The notes under the pieces were generated by a model. That model did no database searches. It was given only the letters and a program-made list of their open reading frames with translations, and had not been told where the DNA came from. Made by a program: the position numbers and the translations under genes. A DNA stretch of 51,331 nt from Streptomyces sp. ISL-10 (GTDB lineage Bacteria; Actinomycetota; Actinomycetes; Streptomycetales; Streptomycetaceae). The stretch lies in assembly GCF_018614575.1 (NCBI RefSeq), contig NZ_JAGGOJ010000036.1, positions 1-51,331 on the forward strand. Direction: 5' to 3'. Shown here piece after piece: positions 25,122 through 33,341 of the stretch (the stretch's first letter is position 1; the number at the start of each line of letters is the position of its first letter).

Positions 25122-25946
25122 ATGCAGCCCTCACGGCCCTATCCCAGCGACCTGTCCGACGCCCGCTGGGAACTCATCCGCCCCACCCTCGAAGCCTGGC
25201 GCCAGGCCCGCAACGGCATCCGCAAACCCACCCACGACCTGCGCGCCCTGATGAATGCCATCCTCTACGTCGATCGCACCGGCATCCCCTGGCGCTACCT
25301 GCCCCACGACTTCCCACCCCACCAAACCGTCTACGGCTACTTCGCCCGCTGGGAAGCCGACGGCATCTTCGACCAACTCACCGGCCTGCTACGCGGCAAA
25401 GTCCGCCAGGCCGAAGGCCGCACCAGCGAGCCCAGCGCCTGCCTGATCGACAGCCAGAGCATCAAAACCTCCGCCACCGTCCCCCTGACCAACCAAGGCA
25501 CCGACCCGGCCAAGAAGATCATCGGACGCAAGCGGCACCTCGTCACCGACACCCTCGGCCTCCTCCTGGCCGTCACCGTCACCGCCGCCAGCGTCCACGA
25601 CTCCGCCGCCGGCACCCAACTCCTCGCCCACGTCGCCGCCCGCCACCCCACCATCACCAAAGCCTGGGCCGACAACGGCTACAAGACCAAAGCCGTCGAA
25701 CACGCCGCCCACCTCGGCATCGACCTCGAGATCGTCCAACGCGACCCCACCACCCGCGGCTTCCACGTCCAACCCCGCCGCTGGGTCATCGAACGCACCC
25801 TCGGCTGGCTCATGCACCACCGCCGCCTGGCCCGCGACTACGAAACCCACCCCCACCGATCAGCAGCCATGATCCAACTCGCCGCCATCAACCTCATGAC
25901 CCGCCGCCTCACCCACGAAGCCACCACCAACTGGCGCGACAGCTAA
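25122..25946 (+). CDS. IS5-family transposase of element C
   Basis: A 274-residue transposase in one frame. The N-terminal DUF4096-like domain reads YPSDLSDARWELIRPTLE … GIPWRYLPHDFPPHQTVYGYF. The DDE domain shows LIDSQSIKTS, GRKRHLVTDTLG, AWADNGYKTK and RRWVIERTLGWLMHHRRL. ATG 25122 is used although the frame is open further upstream into the element end. The gene is intact even though element B cut the left end of its element, so its own transposition depends on whether that interruption still allows end pairing and promoter function. Confidence 0.92.
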   Translation: MQPSRPYPSDLSDARWELIRPTLEAWRQARNGIRKPTHDLRALMNAILYVDRTGIPWRYLPHDFPPHQTVYGYFARWEADGIFDQLTGLLRGKVRQAEGRTSEPSACLIDSQSIKTSATVPLTNQGTDPAKKIIGRKRHLVTDTLGLLLAVTVTAASVHDSAAGTQLLAHVAARHPTITKAWADNGYKTKAVEHAAHLGIDLEIVQRDPTTRGFHVQPRRWVIERTLGWLMHHRRLARDYETHPHRSAAMIQLAAINLMTRRLTHEATTNWRDS

Positions 25947-25987
25947 ACCAAATGAAACAGACAACCGAGAATCAAACGCTCACTAAG

Positions 25988-26161
25988 ATGTGGCGCGACA
26001 TGAACGAGAGATGGTTACTCCTCCCGTCTCTGCCCGACAAGATGGCCGAGCCCTTGAGGAAACTCCTCGAAGAGGTCGCTGACGCTGGCTTCGCCCAGCG
26101 TGTCGCCGCGAAGAAGGGCGAGAGGCTGCTCGGAGGCACTTCGATCCCCCGCCTGCTCTAG
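25988..26161 (+). CDS. Small hypothetical ORF right of the IS pile
   Basis: Starts at ATG 25988 just after the right TAA of element C and encodes 57 residues (MWRDMNERWLLLPSLPDKM … LLEEVADAGFAQRVAAKKGE … TSIPRLL). Composition is protein-like and helical, but no ribosome binding site is seen and I do not recognise the family. It may be the 3' part of a gene whose 5' part was displaced by the IS elements, though the DNA left of 23125 does not clearly supply it. Confidence 0.35.
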   Translation: MWRDMNERWLLLPSLPDKMAEPLRKLLEEVADAGFAQRVAAKKGERLLGGTSIPRLL

Positions 26162-26403
26162 TCAGAAAGCCCTGGCATGGTGGAAGCGCAGGCGCGCCGT
26201 GCCCGCTGACCGCGCCCGGCGACGGCAGTACCGGCCGAAGCCGAAGTGGTCCATGCCGGTGGACTTGTCGATGCCGGTCTGGACGGCCCTGTCGATGTAC
26301 TGGACGACCAGGTCCATTTTGGCCAGCACGCCGTGGGCCTGGTGTTTGCCCTGATGTCGGTTTCCTCGGCCTGTTCCTTGTCCGGAGCCATTAGGCTGAT
26401 CGT
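26162..26403. other. Intergenic remnant before the metallophosphoesterase gene
   Basis: About 240 bp without an intact gene. On the minus strand a stretch reads KMDLVVQYIDRAVQTGIDKS and on to FGFGRYCRRRARSA before a stop near 26165, which looks like a worn protein fragment of unknown family. The promoter of the metallophosphoesterase operon should lie near 26350-26400. Confidence 0.35.
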
Positions 26404-27297
26404 ATGGGGATATCCAGACGGCCCGGCGCAGGCCAACTCTTCGCGGTCAGCGACCTGCATGCCTCCGTGCGGGACAACCGTCCGCTCCTCGACCGCCTTC
26501 GGCCGGAGACACCGGACGACTGGCTCATCGTCGCCGGCGATGTGGCCGAGCAGACTGCCGAGATCGGCCGGACGCTGGAGCAGCTGGCCGACCGCTTCGC
26601 CCGTGTCATCTGGGTGCCGGGCAACCACGAGCTGTGGACTCATCCCGGCGACCCGGTCCAACTGCGCGGCGTCGCCCGCTACGAGCGGCTCGTGGAGATG
26701 TGCCGCGACCTCGGAGTTACCACGCCGGAGGATCCGTATCCCCTGTGGACCGGTGAGGGCACTCCGCTGCGCATCGCCCCGCTCTTCCTCCTCTACGACT
26801 ATTCCTTTCTCCCGGAGGGGGCGACCGATCCGGTGCGCGCCCGCCAGGCAGCGGTCGAGACCGGCATCTACTTCAACGACGAGCACCTCCTGCACTCGGA
26901 CCCGTATCCCAGTCGCGAAGCCTGGTGCGAGGCCCGCGTCACCGCGACCGAGCAACGGCTGGCCGAGGCCGATGCCCCCGACGTCCCGCTGGTCCTCGTC
27001 AACCACTACCCCCTCGTGCAGGAACCGACCAGGGTGCTGCGCCTCCCGCACCTCTCCTTGTGGTGCGGCACGACGCGGACCGCCGACTGGCACCGTCGTT
27101 TCCATGTCGCCCACGTCGTCTACGGACATCTGCACATCCCGCGCATCACGCATCACGACGGCGTCCCCCACCACGAGGTCTCCCTCGGCTATCCGCGCGA
27201 GTGGCATCGCCACGGCCACCCGTACGGCCTGCTGCGCCGGATCTCACCGCTCCGGCAGCCCGCTCTGGCAGCCCACGGTGGAGGGGACGCCCGGTGA
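26404..27297 (+). CDS. Metallophosphoesterase (calcineurin-like)
   Basis: A 297-residue protein with the five metallophosphoesterase motifs: VSDLHASVRDN, VAGDVAEQ, VPGNHELW, LVNHYPL and YGHLHIPRI. Together they coordinate two metal ions that hydrolyse phosphomonoesters or diesters. Substrate unknown. Its stop overlaps the GTG of the phosphopantetheinyl transferase gene (GTGA). This two-gene arrangement is widespread in Streptomyces and suggests a shared function, perhaps recycling of phosphopantetheine or CoA-related phosphates, which is inference. Confidence 0.9.
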   Translation: MGISRRPGAGQLFAVSDLHASVRDNRPLLDRLRPETPDDWLIVAGDVAEQTAEIGRTLEQLADRFARVIWVPGNHELWTHPGDPVQLRGVARYERLVEMCRDLGVTTPEDPYPLWTGEGTPLRIAPLFLLYDYSFLPEGATDPVRARQAAVETGIYFNDEHLLHSDPYPSREAWCEARVTATEQRLAEADAPDVPLVLVNHYPLVQEPTRVLRLPHLSLWCGTTRTADWHRRFHVAHVVYGHLHIPRITHHDGVPHHEVSLGYPREWHRHGHPYGLLRRISPLRQPALAAHGGGDAR

Positions 27298-27977
27298 TTG
27301 ATGAGCTACTGCCCCCCGAGGTGCACTGCGACGTCGCCTTCGGAGACCCACCGGACGCCGTGTTGCTCACCGAGGAGGAGTCCTTGGTCGAGTGGGCGGT
27401 GCCCAAGCGGCGTCTGGAGTTCACGACCGTCCGGCACCTGGCGCGCTCCGCGTTGGCACGCCTCGGGTACGGGCCGGTGCCGCTGCTGTGCGGTGAGCAC
27501 GGTGCTCCGCTGTGGCCCGAGGGTGTCGTCGGCAGCATGACGCACTGCGACGGCTACCGGGCGGCCGCTGTCGCCGACGCACGCGTCATAGGCTCCCTCG
27601 GCATCGACGCCGAGCCCCATGCCCCGCTCCCGGACGGTGTGTTGGACGCCGTCTCCCTCCCGGTAGAGCGCACGCACCTGGCCCGGCTCCTCGACTCTCA
27701 TCCGGATGTGTGCTGGGACAGGCTGCTGTTCTCCGCCAAGGAGTCCGTCTACAAGGCCTGGTTCCCCCTGACCCGGTCCCGGCTCGGCTTCCAGGACGCA
27801 GAGCTCACCTTCCACCCCCGGGAACGGACCTTCTCCGCCCTCATCCTCCCCTCCGGCCACGACTCCGCCCGCACGACCGGAGCCACGGCGAAGAAGCCGC
27901 CCGAGGGCCTAGTCGGACGCTGGACGGTGAGAGAAGGGCTGGTCGTGACGGCGATCGCGCAAACCCAAGCCACCTGA
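27294..27977 (+). CDS. 4'-phosphopantetheinyl transferase (EntD/Sfp-type)
   Basis: A 227-residue protein that should transfer phosphopantetheine from CoA to carrier proteins of PKS or NRPS. Motifs: GEHGAPLWPEGVVGSMTHCDGY (substrate loop and conserved H), SLGIDAEPHAPL (Mg-binding D-x-E) and LLFSAKESVYKAWFPL (WxxKEAxxK equivalent). It is of the EntD subfamily by size and by the SxTHC motif. Translation is coupled to the metallophosphoesterase. It lies within reach of the PKS cluster and could activate its ACPs, but the gene pair is also found away from clusters. Confidence 0.93.
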   Translation: MIDELLPPEVHCDVAFGDPPDAVLLTEEESLVEWAVPKRRLEFTTVRHLARSALARLGYGPVPLLCGEHGAPLWPEGVVGSMTHCDGYRAAAVADARVIGSLGIDAEPHAPLPDGVLDAVSLPVERTHLARLLDSHPDVCWDRLLFSAKESVYKAWFPLTRSRLGFQDAELTFHPRERTFSALILPSGHDSARTTGATAKKPPEGLVGRWTVREGLVVTAIAQTQAT

Positions 27978-28033
27978 GCCCTGAATCACGCGGCCGGCAC
28001 ACTCGACGGCGGCCGCACCTCAATTCAACTCGT

Positions 28034-28480
28034 ATGGCTGGCGTCAGTGACAAGGTCGGCTTTGAGACGAAGGTGGCCATGGCCAAGGTGATGGTCCGCC
28101 GAGCGATCGCCGACCAGATCCCGTTCCGGTGGGTGACCGCGGATGCTGCCTACGGCTTCAGCAAGGGCTGGCGCTTCGAGCTGGAGCAGGCCGATGTCTT
28201 CCAAGTCATGGCCGCCACCCGGCACGACACGGTCGTCACCCGCTGGGCGATCGACCACCCCGTCCACGACCTGTTCACCGGCCTCCCCAGCCAGAAATGG
28301 AAGCGCCGCGGCAAAGGCTGACACGGCCAGCGCATCTACGACTGGGCACGGGTTGAGGTGCGGCCCTGGCACCGGCCAGACCGCCGCCACTGGGTCCTCG
28401 CCCGTCGCAGCGTGAGCCGGCCGGGGGAGATCTCCTACTACATCGCCTACTGTCCGGCAGACACCACACTCAATGCGATG
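28034..28480 (+). pseudogene. IS701-family transposase fragment with in-frame stop
   Basis: The frame gives GVSDKVGFETKVAMAKVMV, WVTADAAYGFSKGWRFELEQ and HDLFTGLPSQKWKRRGKG, then a TGA at about 28321, after which homologous sequence continues in the same frame (HGQRIYDWARVEVRPWHRPDRRHWVLARRS … GEISYYIAYCPADTTL). N- and C-terminal parts are missing. This is a remnant, not a working gene. Confidence 0.8.
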
Positions 28481-28657
28481 AGCACGCCGACCCTGGTCGT
28501 CGTGAGCGGTGGTCCCGGTACGGTCATGTCCCATCCCGGCTACCAGAGCGGCGGCGACAGTTCGGACGGATACCAGCCGGGCCTCCAGGCCATCGCGGGC
28601 GTCCGTACACAACGGGTCAGCTCTGAGCCGGAGTTGGGGGCTGTTCCGGATGAACGA

Positions 28658-29443
28658 TCACGGATAACGGTCAAGGACGGGCGGCCCGGACTCGCTCGCC
28701 GCGAAGTGATGGCGGAGAAGGGCCATGATCTCGTTCGCCCGGGTGGTGACGAAGAAGTGCCCGCCGGAGTAGGTGCGCACTTCACACGCACCGCTGGTGT
28801 GGCGTTCCCAGGCCCGGGCCTCCGACGACGTCGTCTGGGGGTCGGCGTCGCCGGTCAGGACGGTGACCGGGCAGCTGATGGTCACCTCGGGAGCGCATCG
28901 GTAGGTTTCCGCCGCCGTGTAGTCCGCACGCAAGGCCGGCAGGGCGGCCCGCACGAGCTCCTCGTCGTCGAGGATGCTCGCGGCAGTGCCGTCGAGACGG
29001 CGCAACTCGGCGACGATGCCATCGTCGTCCCGCAGGTGCACGGCCTCGTCACGGTGGGCTGACGGCGCGCGGCGGCCGGAGGCGAACAGATGCGTGACTG
29101 GGTGGCCGGCAGCCTCGAGCCAGCGGATGGTCTCGAAGCCGACCGTGGCGCCCAGACTGTGGCCGAAGAACGTGACCGGGAGCGGCGGCTGCCGCAGGAG
29201 CAGGTCACCGATCCGCTCGGCCAGTACCGCCACGTCCGTGAGGGCCTGCTCGGCCCGGCGGTCTTGCCGGCCGGGGTACTGGACGGCGACGACGTCGACA
29301 CCGGGACCGAGCGCGGAGGCGACGGGGAGGAAGAACGGTGCCGAGCCGCCCGCGTGGGGCAGGCACACCAAGCGGGCCGAGGCCGTGGGGGACGGGCGGT
29401 AACGCCGGAACCACAGCTTTTCGTCGACGAGCAGATCGGACAT
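28658..29443 (-). CDS. Type II thioesterase (PKS/NRPS-associated)
   Basis: A 261-residue alpha/beta hydrolase. It begins with the typical LVCLPHAGGSAPFFLP and VVAVQYPGRQDR, has the nucleophile S96 in FFGHSLGAT, the acid in VLTGDADPQTT and the histidine in YSGGHFFVT. Such enzymes free stalled or misprimed acyl groups from carrier proteins and are standard members of polyketide clusters. It is on the opposite strand from the LAL regulator and lies between two transposase fragments, at what seems to be the left border of the cluster. Confidence 0.93.
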   Translation of the reverse strand: MSDLLVDEKLWFRRYRPSPTASARLVCLPHAGGSAPFFLPVASALGPGVDVVAVQYPGRQDRRAEQALTDVAVLAERIGDLLLRQPPLPVTFFGHSLGATVGFETIRWLEAAGHPVTHLFASGRRAPSAHRDEAVHLRDDDGIVAELRRLDGTAASILDDEELVRAALPALRADYTAAETYRCAPEVTISCPVTVLTGDADPQTTSSEARAWERHTSGACEVRTYSGGHFFVTTRANEIMALLRHHFAASESGPPVLDRYP

Positions 29444-29549
29444 GCAACTCCCGGTCTAGTTCCGGCTGAATGCGCAGGCTACATATTTTCCCGCCGTTCC
29501 TTCAATCCGGGGAATCGTTCAGCTGAACACCCTCGGCCCGACCTTCTTG

Positions 29550-30237
29550 TCAGCTGCCACAGGCATCGGGAGACCCTCGGCCTGCAGGTCAGCTTCGCCG
29601 AGGACGGCGCGGGCTGGCTGGGTTTCTTCCGTGACCTGACCGCTCGCGGCCTGTTCGGGGTCGAGCGGGTCACCTCTGACGCCCAGGCTGGTCGCCGCGA
29701 TCGGCGCGACCCTGCCCGGGGCAGCCTGGCAGCGTTTTCCGCACCCACTACGCGGCCAACCTGATGGCCGCGACCTCGAAAGCGTCCTGGCCGTGGGTAC
29801 GGACGCTGTTGCACTCGGTCTACGACCAACCCGACACCGCCGGCGTTGACGCCCAGTTCGACCGGGTCCTCGACGCAGTGGCCGACAAGCTGCCGAGAGT
29901 GGCCGCCCACTTCGACACCGCCCGCGCCGACGTCCTGGCGTTCACGAGCTTCCCGAAGGAACTCTGCCGCCAGATCTGGTCGAACAACCCATCCGAGCGG
30001 CTCAACAGAGAGATCCGCCGCCGCATCGACGTCGTCGGGATCTTCCCCGACCGCGACTCGCTGATCCGCCTCGTCGCCGTGCTCGCCGAACAACACGACG
30101 AATGGGCCGAAGGACGCTGCTACCTCGGCCTCGAAGTCCTCGCCCAGGCCCGCATCACCGCCGTCCCCGACACCACCACCAACACCAACACCGAGGAGGT
30201 CACCCCCACCGACACGGTCCCGACGCTCAGCGCCTGA
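29550..30237 (+). pseudogene. IS256-family (mutator) transposase remnant
   Basis: The first part in one frame reads CHRHRETLGLQVSFAEDGAGWLG-like sequence up to VTSDAQAG. The frame then changes around 29690-29750 (expected LVAAIGATLPGAAW lies in another frame) and resumes as MAATSKASWPWVRTLLHSVYDQ … IWSNNPSERLNREIRRRIDVVG to a normal C-terminus at 30237. The N-terminal half is gone and at least two frameshifts are present, so it is inactive. Confidence 0.85.
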
Positions 30238-30282
30238 ACCACCAGAAGATCACGTGTCAAACCCTCACACACTACGCCAGCA

Positions 30283-30317
30283 ATCTTGACCATCGAGACG
30301 ATCTTGACCATCGAGAC
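30283..30317. repeat. Two direct copies of a 17-bp word
   Basis: ATCTTGACCATCGAGAC occurs at 30283-30299 and again at 30301-30317. It lies between the IS256 remnant and the LAL gene. It could be a replication slip or part of the old IS end; no function is evident. Confidence 0.6.
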
Positions 30318-30369
30318 CTGGCCGTGCCTATTTTCTTCCGCGAAACAGGAGGCGGATCTTGCGCATAGG

Positions 30370-30398
30370 TAGGGGCGCAACTTCCGTATAAGTAGGGG
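30370..30398. promoter_or_regulatory. Paired TAGGGG boxes before the LAL gene
   Basis: TAGGGG occurs at 30370-30375 and 30393-30398 (CCCCTA on the other strand), start-to-start distance 23 bp. The second copy ends 7 nt before the ATG and also serves as ribosome binding site. The same word in pairs occurs before other genes of the cluster, so autoregulation by the LAL protein is a natural reading. Confidence 0.5.
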
Positions 30399-30405
30399 GC
30401 ATCGC

Positions 30406-33126
30406 ATGAGGCTGTACGAGCGGGACGAGCCGTTGTCCGACCTGCGGGCGCTCTTCGCGGAGTGCCGGCTCGGCCAACAACGAACGGCGGTACTGACCGG
30501 CGCGGTGGGGACCGGCCGGACCGAGGTGGTCCGGACCTTCACTCAGGACGCGGTGGGCGCAGGTGCGCTCCACTGCGCGGCCACGAGCTGCGACGTAGAC
30601 CGCACGCTCCCCTTCGGCACCATCTGGCAGCTGTTTGTGAACCAGGGACTGCCGACGAGGACACGCAAGCAGGTGGCCCAACTCCTGGACTCAGAGGTCA
30701 TCCACACCAGACTCGCCGCCGATGGTTCCGCGGACGGGATTTTCGACCAGAACCTAGCCTATATCTCCCACGTCCTCAGCGGTCTCCTGATGGACATGAT
30801 CGAAAAGACCGGCCGTCCGCTCCTTCTGACAGTCGACGACGCCCACCACGCCGACCCGGCGTCCCTGCACTGTCTGCTGTCGATCACCGGACGGCTGCGG
30901 CATTCCCCGCTCATGTCCGTCGTCAGCGCGGCCGACGGGCCCCAGTCGTTCAGCCCGGCGTTCCTGGGCGGGCTGCCGGCGGCGCCGTACAGCCGTCATC
31001 TCCGGCTCGACCTACTGACCGAGCGTGGTGTGGAGAGGATGCTTGCAGAGCACCTCCCCGAAGCCGAGGCCAGGCGGGTCGCGGCGGAGTGCCACGCACT
31101 GACCGGCGGAAATCCGGTCATGGTGCGCGGCTTCGCAGACGACCACTGCCGAACCAACGAGGAGGACGCCGGGCTGCTTGGACCGGAGACGATGCGCGCC
31201 TGGACGCGGATCCTCCATCGGTGCGATCCCACGATGCTCCGGCTGGCCCGCTGGACGGCGATTCTCGGGGAATCGGGGACTACGTCGATGGGGGGATGCC
31301 TCGCCGGCCTTACGGATGAGGCGACATCGCGGACCCTGAGGGCGCTCGACCGGACCGGCTGCTTCGCTGACGGCCGGTTCCGGCATCCCTCGCTCCGTCA
31401 AGCCGTCCTGGATGCCTTGGCTCCCGCTGAACAGGCGGCTATGCATGTCGAGGCGGCGGCCCGCCTTCGGACCGAGGGCGTCTCCGCCCTCGTCGTCGTC
31501 GATCATCTCATCGCGGCCGGGGAACCCCAGGACCCCTGGATGGTCCCGGCCCTCAACGAAGCAGCCGAACAAGCCCTGTCCCAGGGACGGGTGAACCAGG
31601 CACTCACCTACCTTCGGCTCGCCTGCCGGATCCCGGCCCCGGACTCACACCACGCGGTCTCGCGGGCGCTCCTGGCGCGAGCGGAATGGCGTACCAATCC
31701 CGCCCTGACGATGCGGCACGGAGCGGAGGTGATCGCGGCCCTGCGGTGCGGAGACGATCCCGGCGGTCCGGACCTGCCGGCCTGGGCGGGCCGCCTGATC
31801 TGGTTCGGCCGCGAGAACGACGCACGCACGGCACTCGAGCGGCTCGGCGACCGGAAGCAGGCCCTCGACGAGGTCCTGGGCGATCAGCTTGAGTCCTTGC
31901 GGCTGGGGCTCTCCTGCCTGTTCCCCGCAGACGACGGGCCGGGGCGGACCGTCGGGGGCCGGGAGGGAGCGGCTACGGTCGACCCCCTGGGCCATGCCCT
32001 CGGCCTACTGATGAGGAGCCTGAGGGACGGTCCCGGTGAGTCGTCGGTCGCCGCTGAACATCTCGTCGAGCAGTGCCCGCTCGGCGAACGCACCTTCGCG
32101 GCGCTCGCCTGCGCCCTCGGCGCCCTCGTCCACGGCGGGCAGCTCGGCACCGCCGACCGGTGGTGTGCGTCGCTGGAGGAGGATGCCGCCGCGCTGGAGA
32201 CGCCGACCTGGCTGGCGGTGCTGGCCGCGCTCCGGTCGACGATCGCACTCCGGCAAGGCGATCCGGGCTCGGCGGAGATGCACGCCGGCCGGGCCCTACA
32301 GTTGATCCCGGTCGAGGGCTGGGGCGTAGGGGTCCTACTTCCGCTCGGTGTGCTCATCGAAGCCACGACGATGACGGGCCGATACCAGGAGGCGCTCGCC
32401 CATCTGCGCACCCCTGTGCCCGACGTGCTGCTCAAGACGCCCCTGGCGATCCCCTACTTGCGAGCGCGCGCCCGCTTCTACGCCGCGAGGGGCGGCCTCG
32501 ACCGCGCGCTGGGCGAGATCGGGATCGTCTCCGAGCTGGTGACCCGATGGAACCTCGACTGGCCTGCACTAGTGCCTTGGCGAACCGACGCCGCGCTCGT
32601 CCACCTGAAGCTCGGGCGCCGGGAGGAGGCCCGTCGCCGGGCGGCCGAGCAGTGGGAGATGCTCGGGCCGGCGCAGGCTCGGGAACGGGGGATCACCCTG
32701 CGCGTGCTTGCCGCGGCCGGTGAGCCAGCCGACAGGCTCACACGCCTCGAGCAGTCGGTGGGGGAACTCCAACGGGCCGGCGACCACTTCGAGCTCTCGC
32801 TCACACTGACTGACCTGGACCGGGCCCGGCAGGGAGGGATCGGCTCCCGGGTACGGCAGATCGCCTACTCCGCCGCTGACCGTGACGAGCTGGCCGATGC
32901 TGGCACAGGGGAGTGCTATCAGGTCCTGAGCAAGGCAGAACTACGAGTGGCGGCGCTGGCCGCAGACGGTCACAGCAACCGGGAGATCGCCAGCAAGCTC
33001 TTCGTCACAGTCAGCACGGTCGAGCAGCATCTTACCAAGGTGTACAGCAAGCTTAACGTCCGCTGCCGGAGTGAGCTGCCGATCCGGCCTCACGGTTTGA
33101 CAGCAGCCAACGGTTTTTGCGCGTAA
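30406..33126 (+). CDS. LAL-family (large LuxR-type) transcriptional activator
   Basis: A 906-residue regulator. The N-terminal AAA-like ATPase has Walker A TGAVGTGRTE (residues 31-40) and Walker B LLLTVDDAHHAD (about 137-148). A long helical TPR-like middle follows. The C-terminus carries a LuxR HTH (about 843-895: LSKAELRVAALAADGHSNRE, IASKLFVTVSTVEQHLTKVY). LAL proteins such as PikD and RapH are pathway activators of polyketide clusters. It stands first on the plus strand of the cluster, before the five-gene operon, and has paired TAGGGG boxes in front. The C-terminal HTH is complete but followed by an unusual short tail (RPHGLTAANGFCA). Confidence 0.93.
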   Translation: MRLYERDEPLSDLRALFAECRLGQQRTAVLTGAVGTGRTEVVRTFTQDAVGAGALHCAATSCDVDRTLPFGTIWQLFVNQGLPTRTRKQVAQLLDSEVIHTRLAADGSADGIFDQNLAYISHVLSGLLMDMIEKTGRPLLLTVDDAHHADPASLHCLLSITGRLRHSPLMSVVSAADGPQSFSPAFLGGLPAAPYSRHLRLDLLTERGVERMLAEHLPEAEARRVAAECHALTGGNPVMVRGFADDHCRTNEEDAGLLGPETMRAWTRILHRCDPTMLRLARWTAILGESGTTSMGGCLAGLTDEATSRTLRALDRTGCFADGRFRHPSLRQAVLDALAPAEQAAMHVEAAARLRTEGVSALVVVDHLIAAGEPQDPWMVPALNEAAEQALSQGRVNQALTYLRLACRIPAPDSHHAVSRALLARAEWRTNPALTMRHGAEVIAALRCGDDPGGPDLPAWAGRLIWFGRENDARTALERLGDRKQALDEVLGDQLESLRLGLSCLFPADDGPGRTVGGREGAATVDPLGHALGLLMRSLRDGPGESSVAAEHLVEQCPLGERTFAALACALGALVHGGQLGTADRWCASLEEDAAALETPTWLAVLAALRSTIALRQGDPGSAEMHAGRALQLIPVEGWGVGVLLPLGVLIEATTMTGRYQEALAHLRTPVPDVLLKTPLAIPYLRARARFYAARGGLDRALGEIGIVSELVTRWNLDWPALVPWRTDAALVHLKLGRREEARRRAAEQWEMLGPAQARERGITLRVLAAAGEPADRLTRLEQSVGELQRAGDHFELSLTLTDLDRARQGGIGSRVRQIAYSAADRDELADAGTGECYQVLSKAELRVAALAADGHSNREIASKLFVTVSTVEQHLTKVYSKLNVRCRSELPIRPHGLTAANGFCA

Positions 33127-33142
33127 GACGCTCAAAAGCCAA

Positions 33143-33169
33143 CCCCTAGAGAGCCGAAGCCGACCCCTA
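33143..33169. promoter_or_regulatory. Paired CCCCTA boxes before the CoA-transferase operon
   Basis: CCCCTA at 33143-33148 and 33164-33169 in the same orientation, 21 bp apart, each preceded by A (ACCCCTA). They lie about 180-200 bp before the CoA transferase start, in the only intergenic gap of this operon. Proposed binding sites of the LAL regulator. Confidence 0.55.
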
Positions 33170-33341
33170 TTTCGGGCCGCCCAATCTTTTACGGACGAGC
33201 CCGAGGGGAATTCCGGCGGCAAAGACAGGGGTTCCCGAACTGGCCGAGCCGGGCCAGGATGAAGTCCCGTCCATGCCTCGCGAGCGACTCTCGGTGATCG
33301 GGCGTGACGATGCGAAGAAGTCCAGTACCGGGAAACCAAAA

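Larger units (their letters stand above)
23989..25983 (+). mobile_element. IS5-family element C, interrupted by element B
   Basis: Inverted repeats GTGAGCGTTTGATTCT (23989-24004) and its complement (25968-25983) match over 16 bp, flanked by TAA on both sides (23986-23988 and 25984-25986). The transposase gene (25122-25946) is intact. After only 66 bp of its left end the element is interrupted by element B (24055-24928, AGT duplication), so removing B restores an element of about 1.1 kb. Confidence 0.85.

Noticed and set aside
30283..30317. LAL operator in the 17-bp direct repeat
   Set aside because: The word does not recur in the other cluster promoters, whereas the CCCCTA pairs do.
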